Source: Syntrophobacteraceae bacterium | GTDB taxonomy: Bacteria; Desulfobacterota; Syntrophobacteria; Syntrophobacterales; Syntrophobacteraceae | NCBI GenBank assembly: GCA_025454175.1 | Contig: JALOOX010000034.1 | Span: 1 to 38,048, forward strand | DNA length: 38,048 nucleotides | Direction of reading: 5' to 3' | Shown: in pieces, positions 25,456-33,323 of the stretch | Layout: every line of letters starts with the position of its first letter | Numbering within the stretch: position 1 is the stretch's first letter | Notes under the pieces: model-generated | What the model was told of the DNA's origin: nothing | The model's database searches: none | Seen by the model: only the letters and a program-made list of their open reading frames with translations | Position numbers and translations under genes: made by a program

Positions 25456-27038
25456 ATCAGGGCATCGATGCGGCGCTCGATTTCGGAAATCCCCTCTTCC
25501 ACGGCTTCCAGCATCTCCGGGGGAACGCTTTCCGGAGCGCTCTCCAGGAGATGCTCCAGGGCTCGGGCTTTGCGAAGGAGGGCGGACACCCGCTCACGGC
25601 CTGCCCGCTCCGCCGCTTTGAGCTCGATTCCCACATCCGGAGGCGCCGCTTCGAGATGGATGGTCTCGCCGATGGCCGGCACGTACGTCCGATAACCGAA
25701 CCGCTGACGCACCACCGCGGCGAACTGCCTCGATATCTCTTCCTCACCGTGGATCACGTTGATGCGCACGTGGGGGCTGTCAAGGTGGGACAGCCAATCC
25801 AGGAGGTCCTTCTGGTCCGCATGGGCCGAAAAGCCTCCAATGGTGAACACCTTGGCCCTCACCACGATGTTTTCTCCGAAGATCCTGACCGAGGAAGCTC
25901 CTTCCACGATGGACCGACCGGTGGTTCCCGCCGCCTGGAAGCCCACCACCACCAGCGACGCCCCCTTCCGCCAGAGGTTGTGCTTCAGATGATGTTTGAT
26001 GCGGCCGGCGGTGCACATGCCGTTTCCCGCGATCACGATGGCCGGACCCGCGGTCAGGTTGATAGCCATGGACTCCTCGGCGGTCCGGGAGAGCACGAGC
26101 TGCGGGAAATCGAATGGATCATGGCCCTTGTTGACCACGGCAAGGGTTTCGTCGTCGTAGAATTCGCGCATGCGCCGGAAAATGGAAGTGGCCGCGATGG
26201 CCAGTGGGCTGTCCAGGTAGACGGGCATGCGGGGAATGAGCCCCTTTCGGAAGAACTCGCCCAGCAGGAAGAGCAGCTCCTGCGTCCTGGCCACGGCGAA
26301 GGCCGGGATCATCACCTTCTCACCGTGCTGATGACTGTAATGGATGGCTTCGATGAGCTCCTTGCGGCTTTCCTCGATTGATTTGTGGTTCCGGTTGCCG
26401 TAGGTCGACTCGAGGAAAAGCGTGTCGGCGCGGTGCACGTGGTAGGGATCCTTCACGATGAGCTGGTGCTTGTGGCCCAAGTCCCCGGTGAAGACCACTT
26501 TGTGAGGGGACGTCTCGGAACCGCACCAGATCTCCAGGATGGAGGAGCCGAGGATGTGACCGGCATTGCGAAAACAAACACTGAGATCCGAAGCCAGGTC
26601 CACGCGCTCATCGACGGCAACCGGCTCCAGGAGCGGAAAGCAATCCTCCGCCTCCTTCACCGTGTAAAGGGGAGCGACGTCGGGCCTGCCGCGTCTTCGG
26701 TTCTTTCGTGATTCCCATTCGGCCTCCATTTCCTGGATATGGGCCGAATCGAGGAGCAGGATCTTGACCAGCTCGGCTGTGGGGAGGGTGGTGAAGATCT
26801 TGCCGCGGAACCCGTCCTTGACGAGCTTGGGGATTCTCCCGCAGTGATCGATGTGGGCGTGCGTCAAAAAAACCGCTGCAATCTGTCTGGGAGAGAAGCC
26901 CCATTCCTTGCGGTTCAGGGCCTCCATTTTTTTTCCTCCCTGGAACAGACCACAGTCGATGAGATATTGCCTCCCGTTGTCCAAAAGGAAACAGGATCCC
27001 GTCACACAGCGCGATGCGCCAAGGCAGGTTATTCTCAT
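25440..27038 (-). CDS. Metallo-beta-lactamase/beta-CASP RNA-processing exonuclease
   Basis: A 532-residue CPSF73-like nuclease. The metallo-beta-lactamase core has HAHIDHCGRIP (motif 2), an early LIDCGLFQGG and a later HILGSS and FTGDLGH. The beta-CASP domain and RMMBL-type region are marked by STYGNRNHKSIEE, MCTAGRIKHHL and FSAHADQKDLLDWL. After these comes a 70-residue charged helical extension (about 460-532) not part of the core. The ATG at 27,038 follows AAGGGAG. Family members cleave or degrade RNA; the target here is unknown. A TGACA-N5-TGTCA element lies about 100 bp upstream. Confidence 0.9.
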   Translation of the reverse strand: MRITCLGASRCVTGSCFLLDNGRQYLIDCGLFQGGKKMEALNRKEWGFSPRQIAAVFLTHAHIDHCGRIPKLVKDGFRGKIFTTLPTAELVKILLLDSAHIQEMEAEWESRKNRRRGRPDVAPLYTVKEAEDCFPLLEPVAVDERVDLASDLSVCFRNAGHILGSSILEIWCGSETSPHKVVFTGDLGHKHQLIVKDPYHVHRADTLFLESTYGNRNHKSIEESRKELIEAIHYSHQHGEKVMIPAFAVARTQELLFLLGEFFRKGLIPRMPVYLDSPLAIAATSIFRRMREFYDDETLAVVNKGHDPFDFPQLVLSRTAEESMAINLTAGPAIVIAGNGMCTAGRIKHHLKHNLWRKGASLVVVGFQAAGTTGRSIVEGASSVRIFGENIVVRAKVFTIGGFSAHADQKDLLDWLSHLDSPHVRINVIHGEEEISRQFAAVVRQRFGYRTYVPAIGETIHLEAAPPDVGIELKAAERAGRERVSALLRKARALEHLLESAPESVPPEMLEAVEEGISEIERRIDALIQSIG

Positions 27039-27501
27039 TCGTCTCCCTTCGTGTCGTCCTCGTTTCAAGATGATCCGCCCGAGATTATCCGCCGGATCGC
27101 ATTCCAGCGATGATTCCCCGATGCATCCCGTAGCGTTTATGACACACTTTGTCACTGGGGTGTTTCTTTTTTGACACAGAAAGAGGGATGGAAAGGGCAA
27201 AGCGAGGTATGCCGCCACGCGAGCTGATCGGCCCCGGTTCCTGAACCCCGTCAAGATTCCGGCTCAAGGGTTTCCGATGCGTTTCGCGGCGCCGAAATGG
27301 GTTTTCGGAGTGGATGAGCACCCGCGATCCTGGAAGTGCGGTCGGGTTGAACCGCCCGAGAAGCCAAACCGCGGCGACTGAGCGGCCAAGCCCTGCGGAG
27401 CATCGCCTCATCACCGGGCGAGAGGAAGACGCGCCCCGATGGGCGGGACGGACCTCAGATCCTCTCTCGATGTAAGGTCAGCATTTCCTGGAGCACAAAG
27501 A
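27039..27501. other. 463-bp stretch without a recognised gene
   Basis: No convincing coding region on either strand. Nearest the RNase gene it holds an inverted repeat TGACA-CACTT-TGTCA (27,140-27,154) and, 31 bp further on, a second TGACACA copy after a T-run (TTTTTTGACACA). A possible hairpin TCGGG/CCCGA lies near 27,338. The repeats may be operator sites of the RNase gene. Confidence 0.5.
27140..27154 (-). promoter_or_regulatory. Inverted-repeat element upstream of the beta-CASP RNase
   Basis: TGACA-CACTT-TGTCA is a perfect 5-5-5 inverted repeat about 100 bp upstream of the RNase start. TGACACA recurs at 27,172-27,178. This could be a regulator site; no known regulator was recognised. Confidence 0.35.
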
Positions 27502-27648
27502 TCACCGGGCGCTGTCGTTCGCGGGAAAAAAGGCTTCATGGGCAGCCATGGCCTCCTCGCCCCTGCGGATGCTCTGGGCCAGGGCAATGGCAACGAAAGC
27601 CGCGAGATTCCCCACAAATAGACCAGCCAGAAAATACAACCAGTTCAT
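27502..27648 (-). CDS. Small single-pass membrane protein (48 aa)
   Basis: A 48-residue protein read directly from the minus strand. It begins MNWLYFLAGLFVGNLAAFVA, giving one transmembrane helix (about 3-24), followed by a short cytoplasmic tail with QSIRRGEEAMAAHEAFF. AAGGGAG stands six bases before the ATG at 27,648, a very good ribosome-binding site. The N-terminal pattern resembles small DUF3789-like proteins (from memory, not searched). It is isolated between the RNase gene and the lipoprotein gene, and its role is unknown. Confidence 0.6.
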   Translation of the reverse strand: MNWLYFLAGLFVGNLAAFVAIALAQSIRRGEEAMAAHEAFFPANDSAR

Positions 27649-28014
27649 GGCGCTCTCCCTTCATGATCCGTGTGATGGCCAAAACCGCCGGGACTCAGGC
27701 ATTCCCATGTGATGTGGGGTAGAAGCAATAATGTGGCCAATCATCCCGCGATAATTCCAAGGAATCCGCGCTGCACCATGTGCGGTGGCTCGAAAAGGGC
27801 ATTCGGGGGGGCCATGAATCCCGGAGCAGCGGGGCACCGTCACGAAGCTCACGGTATGCGGATTGATATGGACCGTATTCGTTCCTAGCTTACTGAGTGA
27901 AGTCGAAATTAGATTGAAATGGAATGGAATGGCAGGCTGCGAATCTGATCTGAATCCATTACCATATTATTGCTTTGTTCCAGTATCCTGGAGATCCAGG
28001 AGAGGAGCCCGAGA
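27649..28014. other. 366-bp stretch without a recognised gene
   Basis: No coding frame with a ribosome-binding site was found. It contains a short GGAAT repeat (ATGGAATGGAATGG near 27,920) and the AT-rich element ATATTAT near 27,964-27,970, which might be the -10 of the lipoprotein gene; no good -35 is seen at the right distance. Confidence 0.5.
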
Positions 28015-28188
28015 ATGAAAAAGAACATTTTCTGGAGATTAGTGCTGCTGGCAGTATTGACATTGGGCATGGCATCATGCGAGACACCAAAAGACTACAA
28101 TCGGGCCGCCGGCTGGGAGCAGCAGCGCTTCGACTGCAACGGAGACCGGGTGAGCAATTATCCGCCTTATTGCCATCCCATGCGGTGA
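28015..28188 (+). CDS. Small lipoprotein (57 aa)
   Basis: A 57-residue secreted lipoprotein. A basic N-terminus (MKKNIFWR) leads into a hydrophobic core (LVLLAVLTLG) and the lipobox MASC with Cys at residue 22. The mature peptide of about 36 residues is polar, with two further Cys residues (FDCNGDRVSNYPPYCHPM) that could form a disulfide. AGGAGAGGAG precedes the ATG. It sits 105 bp before a papain-like protease gene in the same direction, so the two may be a pair. Function unknown. Confidence 0.7.
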   Translation: MKKNIFWRLVLLAVLTLGMASCETPKDYNRAAGWEQQRFDCNGDRVSNYPPYCHPMR

Positions 28189-28293
28189 TGCAGTTGATCG
28201 CATGCACTTGGTGTTCTGAATTCTCCCCACACGTGGAAGGTCCAGTCCAGCCGTCCCCGGACTCGATGAGAACATGAAAGGAGATGAAGCGTC

Positions 28294-28770
28294 GTGGGAC
28301 TTTATACGGTTCCCAACGTGTACTACACCGCCCAGAGCACGGCTCAGACCTGCTGGCGCGCCGGGTATGAGATGCTGCTTCGCTACAAGGGAAAAGACCC
28401 GACCCTGGCCCACCGACTGCCCAACTCCCCGCAGATGGCGACCCGGGGCATCATGGATCAAGAGTTTTATGCGTGCGCTTCGGCCCTTGGGTTGGGGGGC
28501 ATTCGCTACACCTACTTCAAGGACATTTCGCTTCTCGAGCATGCCCTCCGCTCATGGGGGCCCCTCTGGTGCTCGGGCTTTTACTTTCCCGGGACCGAGT
28601 CCAAGCACATCGTCGTCATCGGCGGAGTCGACGTGGACGACCGCAAGGTCCTCGCCTACGATCCCTGGCGGGCCTACACGGGAGCCCAGGGGAAGCCCGT
28701 GCTCTGGTCCTTTTCCTATTTCTCCAACAACCTCAACCCGGTCCCCTGGGCCTGCCAGCTCTGGTATTGA
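28294..28770 (+). CDS. Papain-like cysteine protease (AvrRpt2/C39-like)
   Basis: A 158-residue single-domain protein. A catalytic Gln-Cys pair is seen in AQSTAQTCWRAGYEMLLRY (Q18, C20), His105 in KHIVVIGGVDVDD and Asp123 in AYDPWRAY. This order and the short length match papain-like cysteine proteases of the AvrRpt2/peptidase-C39-like type, a fold also used by secreted amidase effectors. There is no signal peptide or membrane helix. It starts at GTG 28,294, ten bases after AAAGGAG. It may cleave peptides, isopeptides or peptidoglycan; target unknown. Confidence 0.68.
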   Translation: MGLYTVPNVYYTAQSTAQTCWRAGYEMLLRYKGKDPTLAHRLPNSPQMATRGIMDQEFYACASALGLGGIRYTYFKDISLLEHALRSWGPLWCSGFYFPGTESKHIVVIGGVDVDDRKVLAYDPWRAYTGAQGKPVLWSFSYFSNNLNPVPWACQLWY

Positions 28771-29133
28771 GCCAGCCGATCCCAAAAAAGCTTTCCGCAG
28801 TCCCTCGTGCTCCTTCGTTCCACACCGGTCGCCCTTCGGTAACCGTCTGTTCCCCGAAAAGTCACCTCGTTGTCACCGAATCGTAAAGGTTTTCCCCTAA
28901 AAGCTTCTCTGAAATCCTCACTTTTCAAGCCCCTGGATGATTCGAGGGCTCGGCATCGAGTGAGGGTCGGGGGGGAAATGCCCGGAGTGGCGGAATCCCT
29001 CGATTCAGCATCGAGACGGAAAGGTGGGAGCCCGGCTCTTCCTGGGAGTCCGGAAGATCGGCGCATGTCAATGGAGTCTTGCGGGGAGACACGGATGTTT
29101 GAAGGCACGGATGGAGAAAAGGAGAAAAGGACC
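28771..29133. other. 363-bp gap upstream of the alkaline phosphatase
   Basis: An open frame runs in from 28,870 but lacks a ribosome-binding site and lies before the signal peptide, so I treat it as leader. The stretch holds the Pho-box-like element at 28,859-28,887 and the phosphatase ribosome-binding site AAGGAG at 29,119-29,124. Nothing else was recognised. Confidence 0.5.
28859..28887 (+). promoter_or_regulatory. Pho-box-like direct repeats
   Basis: AAGTCAC (28,859-28,865) and TTGTCAC (28,870-28,876) are 7-bp repeats with a 4-bp spacer, the 11-bp periodicity of PhoB boxes (consensus unit CTGTCAT). A third, weaker unit TCGTAAA lies one period further (28,881-28,887). They are about 260 bp upstream of the alkaline phosphatase start. 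Confidence 0.45.
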
Positions 29134-30648
29134 ATGAGGAAGAGAAATCTGTCACTCCTGGTGCTGGCCGCGCTCATTTTGTTCGCGACGGCGGCCAATG
29201 CCAATCAACCGAAGTACGTGTTCTTTTTCCTGGGCGACGGCATGTCGAGCACCCAGATTCAGGCCGCCGAGGCTTACCTGACGACTGTCAACGGCGGTAA
29301 GGCTACTGTGGCCGAGGACCTTCTGAAGCCTGAAAACCGGCTGAACATGAGCAAGATGCCGGTGGCCGGCATGCAGACGACCTACGATTCCTTCGCTCTG
29401 ATGACCGACTCGGCTTCGGCGGGGACGGCCTTCGCCTGCGGCATCAAGACCAAGAGCTCCGTCATCGGCATGGACGGTGACCTCTCCAAGAGCTACAAGA
29501 GCATCGCCCAGCTCGCCAGGGAGCAGGGCCGGAAGGTCGGCATCATCACCAGCGTGTCCCTGGATCACGCCACCCCGGCCTCCTACTACGCCAGCGTGAC
29601 GAACCGCGGCCTCATGAACAGCATCGCCACCCAGATGGCCGCCACGGGCTACGAGTTCTTCGGCGGCGGAGGCCTCGTGGCACCCCTTGCACCCGCACGT
29701 TCTGGGGATACCGCCAACGATGTCTGGAGTCTCCTGGCAGCCAACGGCTACGAAGTGCGCAACACCCGGGAATCCATCGTGGATCTCAAGAACAATCCCA
29801 GGGACAAGGTGGTCTGCATCAATCCCACGATTGATGGCTCCAAAGCCATGCCCTACGCCATCGACAAGCCCGCCGACAATCTCTCCCTGGCCGAGATGAC
29901 CGAAGTCGCCATCTCCAACCTTTACAGCAGGCGGGGAGGCAAAGGCTTTTTCATCATGGTCGAGGGCGGCAAGATCGACTGGGCCTGCCACGCCAACGAT
30001 GCCATGGCCACCATCGGCGACACTCTCGACTTCGACAACGCCGTGGGCGTCGCCCTGAAATTTCTGGAGAAGCACCCCAGGGAAACCCTGATCGTCGTCA
30101 CGGGGGACCACGAAACCGGCGGCATGTCCATCGGCCACGCGACCACGGCCTACACAGCCTACTACGATCGCCTGCTCGGCCAGAAGAACAGCTATCAGCA
30201 TTTCGGAGAGAACCAGTGGCCCGCTCACAAGGCCGCTAACGCAGCTGCCGACTGCAGTTCCCCCAACACCCTGGAGAGCAGCACGGAAATGCTTGCCCTG
30301 ATGGAAAACGCTTTCGGGCTCAAATGGGCCGATCTCAACGCTTATCAGAAGGAAAAACTCGAGGATGCGTACGACAAATCCCTGTGCGACTCCAACAACA
30401 ACAGCGTCCCTGAGAACACGTATCTGTATGGCGGCTACGAGCCCATCATCGTCACCATCACCCACATCCTGAACGAGCGCGCCAGTATCGGCTGGACGAC
30501 CTATTCGCACACGGGCGTGCCCGTCCCCGTCTTCGCGCAGGGCAGGGACGCGGACAAGTTCAGCGGCTTCTACGACAACACCGACATCGCCAAGAAGCTC
30601 GCCAAGCTGATGGGCATTCGGAAGACTCTGCCGGTTGAGAAGGATTAA
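29134..30648 (+). CDS. Alkaline phosphatase, periplasmic
   Basis: Hydrolyses phosphate monoesters outside the cytoplasm. It is 504 residues with a signal peptide (MRKRNLSLLVLAALILFATAANA). Metal- and active-site segments follow the family order: FFLGDGMS with D35, MTDSASAGTAFACG with nucleophile S93 after D92, a central MVEGGKIDWACHANDA, VTGDHETGGMSIG and a late TTYSHTGVPVPVFAQG. The ATG at 29,134 was chosen because it starts the signal peptide and follows AAGGAG at nine bases. A Pho-box-like element upstream suggests induction under phosphate limitation. Two hairpins after the stop look like its terminators. Confidence 0.92.
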   Translation: MRKRNLSLLVLAALILFATAANANQPKYVFFFLGDGMSSTQIQAAEAYLTTVNGGKATVAEDLLKPENRLNMSKMPVAGMQTTYDSFALMTDSASAGTAFACGIKTKSSVIGMDGDLSKSYKSIAQLAREQGRKVGIITSVSLDHATPASYYASVTNRGLMNSIATQMAATGYEFFGGGGLVAPLAPARSGDTANDVWSLLAANGYEVRNTRESIVDLKNNPRDKVVCINPTIDGSKAMPYAIDKPADNLSLAEMTEVAISNLYSRRGGKGFFIMVEGGKIDWACHANDAMATIGDTLDFDNAVGVALKFLEKHPRETLIVVTGDHETGGMSIGHATTAYTAYYDRLLGQKNSYQHFGENQWPAHKAANAAADCSSPNTLESSTEMLALMENAFGLKWADLNAYQKEKLEDAYDKSLCDSNNNSVPENTYLYGGYEPIIVTITHILNERASIGWTTYSHTGVPVPVFAQGRDADKFSGFYDNTDIAKKLAKLMGIRKTLPVEKD

Positions 30649-30663
30649 GCGCTCAGCCCCATT

Positions 30664-30695
30664 GGGTGGCTCCCTGCAAACAACCGTAGCCACCC
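30664..30695 (+). terminator. Hairpin after the alkaline phosphatase gene
   Basis: GGGTGGCT (30,664-30,671) and AGCCACCC (30,688-30,695) form a perfect 8-bp stem with a 16-nt loop, 15 bp after the stop codon. No T-run follows, so it is probably an RNA-stabilising or accessory hairpin. Confidence 0.4.
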
Positions 30696-30727
30696 CGGCA
30701 GGATCAAAATCCTTTATTCATTCATGT

Positions 30728-30762
30728 GAAAACGGCGCCCTCGTCTCCGAGGCGCCGTTTTC
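30728..30762 (+). terminator. Intrinsic terminator after the alkaline phosphatase gene
   Basis: GAAAACGGCGCC (30,728-30,739) and GGCGCCGTTTTC (30,751-30,762) give a perfect 12-bp stem with an 11-nt loop; the T-run is the end of the stem. The symmetry lets it act in both directions. It ends only 26 bp before the YibE/F start codon. Confidence 0.7.
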
Positions 30763-30788
30763 CATTATCCATTCAAGTCGAGAACCGT

Positions 30789-31955
30789 ATGCCCCACCTT
30801 CACCGCGAATGGCTTTTTTCATTGCTCATCGCCGGCATCTGCATCGGGCTGGCCTTCGTCGACCTCGCGGGAATCCCCCAGGCTCCGTCGGGTTACCGCT
30901 TTCGGGCTCTCATCACCGACGTGGACAACAGCAGCGTGCAGAGGCACCTCATCGTCAAGACCAATGCCCAGGTGCTCAATGTGCGCCTCCTGGACGGCCC
31001 CCATGAGGGCCGGGAGCTCTCCATCGTCAACATGCTCACGGGCAAGATGGAGCTCGACGAATTCTACGAGCCCGGGGGAGTCATCCTCGTGGAGTACCAC
31101 GCCCCCGACGGAAAGCCGGCCGACGGCATGGCCCGCGGGACCTACCGACTCCGGCTTCAGCTCCTCCTCATCGGCCTTTTCACCATCTTGCTCCTCGCCG
31201 TGGCCGGGGTGACGGGACTCAAGGCCGCCCTCTCCTTTGTCTTTGCCGCCATGGTGCTCTGGAAGCTCTTCTTTCCCCTGCTGCTGCGCGGCTATCCACC
31301 CATCTCGACGGGCCTCGGCATCGTCGCCCTGCTCACGGGCGTCATCTGTTTTTCGGTGGGCGGGTTGTCCCGACGGGGCACGGCCACCTTTATCGGGTCC
31401 ATGCTGGGACTCCTCCTCACCTGCGGCCTGGCGGTCTGGTTCACGAGCCTCTTCCGGCTCCACGGGGCCTTGCGCCCGTATGCCGAAATGCTCCTCTACT
31501 CGGGCTACTACGAGATCAACCTGACGGACATTTTCATCGCCAGCGTGTTCATCGCCTGCTCGGGGGCCGTCATGGATCTGGCCATGGACATCGCTGCCAC
31601 CATGGACGAGCTCAAGCTCAAGCACCCCGACATCGGGCTGATGGAGCACATGCGCTCGGGCCTGCGGGTCGGGCGGGCCGTGACCGGCACCATGACGACG
31701 ACCCTGCTGCTGGCCTATTCGGGGAGCCACATCACCATGTTCATGGTCTTCCTGGCCAAGGGGCTGCCCGCCGACAGGCTCCTGAACGCCCCCTTCGTGG
31801 CGGCCGAGGTCTTGAACATCCTGGTGGGAAGCTTCGGACTCGTCACCGTGGCCCCATTCACCGTGCTGGTTTCCGGCCTCCTCTACCGCTTGAATCCCGT
31901 TGTGGAAGGACCGGCGGTGGAATCGCCGGCCCGGGCCGAGCCCTCGGTTCAATGA
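30789..31955 (+). CDS. YibE/F-family integral membrane protein
   Basis: A 388-residue membrane protein of the YibE/F family, function unknown. It has an N-terminal helix (about 9-27), a soluble region (about 35-120, ALITDVDNSSVQRHLIVKTNAQVLNVRLL...) and seven or more helices from about 125 to 375. The conserved tail segment has ASVFIACSGAVMDLAMDIAATMDEL and TMTTTLLLAYSGSHITMFMVF. The ATG at 30,789 was preferred to a GTG at 30,726, which lies in the terminator hairpin, but its ribosome-binding site is weak (GAGAA). No partner gene is seen; possible roles in transport remain unproven. Confidence 0.85.
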   Translation: MPHLHREWLFSLLIAGICIGLAFVDLAGIPQAPSGYRFRALITDVDNSSVQRHLIVKTNAQVLNVRLLDGPHEGRELSIVNMLTGKMELDEFYEPGGVILVEYHAPDGKPADGMARGTYRLRLQLLLIGLFTILLLAVAGVTGLKAALSFVFAAMVLWKLFFPLLLRGYPPISTGLGIVALLTGVICFSVGGLSRRGTATFIGSMLGLLLTCGLAVWFTSLFRLHGALRPYAEMLLYSGYYEINLTDIFIASVFIACSGAVMDLAMDIAATMDELKLKHPDIGLMEHMRSGLRVGRAVTGTMTTTLLLAYSGSHITMFMVFLAKGLPADRLLNAPFVAAEVLNILVGSFGLVTVAPFTVLVSGLLYRLNPVVEGPAVESPARAEPSVQ

Positions 31956-31970
31956 GCCCACACTCCACTT

Positions 31971-32010
31971 CCGGATCCGCCGGGCGCGTCTCGTCAGCCG
32001 GCGGATCCGG
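31971..32010. terminator. Bidirectional hairpin between convergent genes
   Basis: CCGGATCCGCCGG (31,971-31,983) and CCGGCGGATCCGG (31,998-32,010) make a perfect 13-bp stem with a 14-nt loop between the ends of the YibE/F gene and the outer-membrane barrel gene. T-runs are absent, so efficiency is uncertain. Confidence 0.5.
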
Positions 32011-32033
32011 GCAGTCATATTCACCCGGCACCA

Positions 32034-33011
32034 CTAGAAATGATGCACCAGCCTCCAGTTGAGCCGAACTCCCTGGGGGCGGTTCTCGGCGGCCGTTTCG
32101 AAATAGGCGTTGAAGAAGAAATGGGTGTCGGGAGAGATGTGCAGGAGGGCGCCAGGCCCGATGCCGAGGACCTGCTCCTTGCTTCCGGCGATGTCGTTGC
32201 CCTCCACCTCGTCGTTGGTGATCTGCTTCAGGTAGTAGCCGTTGACCCCGAGCCGAAGCCTCTTTTCCCACACTTCGTAGGCACTCGCGAAATTGAGATG
32301 GATGGCCTGGCCGGCCTGGGTGTCGTCGGCCTCCCCGAAACCGCGGTTGGGATCCCCGTTTTCAGCGTTCCAGAGGTAGTGCAGCCGCCAGGTGACGGTC
32401 CATTTGGGGGTGAGAAAGGCGGTGGCCGCCCAGTAGGGGTTGAACGAAAAGAAGTTGCTTCCGGGGTTGAGCTCCTTGTCCCTGCTGTAATCCCCGGTGG
32501 GGAAGATGAGCTGGAATTCGACCCGGTGCATGAAGAGCGGCCCCCTCGCCCCCATGATGGGATCCCATTGCAGGAAGGGTCCCACGAGGATGTCCCCCAG
32601 GCCGCCGCCATTTTCGTCAAGGCCGGCGCGCGCCCCCAGGTTGTGGTCCAGGTCGAAGGCCACCACGGGAACAATGAGATCCAGGCCCCATTTGCCTCCA
32701 AAGAAGATGTCGCAGTTGGATTGGTAGATGAACTGCGTCAGGCTGACGAACACATCCAGGCTCTCATCGGCGAAGGACGGCAGCAGTCGATCGCCATCGG
32801 GATCCTTGAGCTCGTCCGAATGATAGTATTGGAAATACTGAGTGAGATAAAACCCGGGACCGGCCGGTGGCCCCCCGTCCAGAAAGCTGGTGAATCCAAG
32901 GTTCACCGCCGGCAGTCGGTAGCTCGACGCGCTTCCATTCCAGAGCAGTACGGCGCCCAATGCCATACCCCACACCCACATCACCCTCCCCGTCCCTCTT
33001 GTCCGCTTCAC
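32034..33011 (-). CDS. Outer-membrane barrel of the phenol MetA-degradation family
   Basis: A 325-residue exported protein resembling the SphA/'MetA-pathway of phenol degradation' family of putative outer-membrane channels. Start chosen: GTG at 33,011, directly behind AAGGAGG, giving the signal peptide [20 protein letters not shown]; an ATG at 33,035 overlapping the upstream stop is the alternative. The mature part shows alternating aromatic strands, [28 protein letters not shown], the family-like [31 protein letters not shown], given here in part, and a C-terminal RLVHHF ending in Phe. Third gene of the trpB2 unit, it may pass aromatic compounds; that is inference. Confidence 0.8.
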   Translation of the reverse strand: MKRTRGTGRVMWVWGMALGAVLLWNGSASSYRLPAVNLGFTSFLDGGPPAGPGFYLTQYFQYYHSDELKDPDGDRLLPSFADESLDVFVSLTQFIYQSNCDIFFGGKWGLDLIVPVVAFDLDHNLGARAGLDENGGGLGDILVGPFLQWDPIMGARGPLFMHRVEFQLIFPTGDYSRDKELNPGSNFFSFNPYWAATAFLTPKWTVTWRLHYLWNAENGDPNRGFGEADDTQAGQAIHLNFASAYEVWEKRLRLGVNGYYLKQITNDEVEGNDIAGSKEQVLGIGPGALLHISPDTHFFFNAYFETAAENRPQGVRLNWRLVHHF

Positions 33012-33031
33012 TTCCTCCTCCTTCTCATGAC

Positions 33032-33295
33032 TCATTCACCCGGTTCACAGCGCTTCCTGGCCGAATCGATCAACTCGACGAGTGCGGCCATCTTCTCCTT
33101 GGGAGCCTGGCCGAAGCAGCGCTCCCACTCCTCCTCCGTGAGCTTCAGTCGAAGGTAGCGCTCGACGGCGGGGATGCGCCAGCTCCAGCACTGGATCATC
33201 CTGGCGCAGGGGAGTGGCCCCCCCTCCTCCTCGCAATAGGCGAAGGAGACCTCCCCACCAAGCTTGGGACACCGGATCAACATTTGCCGAAACAC
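33032..33295 (-). CDS. Cys-rich protein of unknown function (87 aa)
   Basis: An 87-residue protein that I do not recognise. The N-terminal third has four cysteines ([19 protein letters not shown] and [10 protein letters not shown]) that could bind a metal; the rest is helical and charged ([18 protein letters not shown]...). The GTG at 33,295 follows GAGGAG; an ATG at 33,283 has a poorer site. It lies 28 bp after trpB2 and just before the barrel gene, with no terminator between them, so all three are probably one transcript. Confidence 0.7.
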   Translation of the reverse strand: MFRQMLIRCPKLGGEVSFAYCEEEGGPLPCARMIQCWSWRIPAVERYLRLKLTEEEWERCFGQAPKEKMAALVELIDSARKRCEPGE

Positions 33296-33323
33296 GCCGC
33301 TCTCCTCGACTGCAGGTGTGTCA

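Noticed and set aside
28870..29133. N-terminal extension of the alkaline phosphatase frame
   Set aside because: It precedes the signal peptide and lacks a ribosome-binding site; an exported enzyme should start at 29,134.
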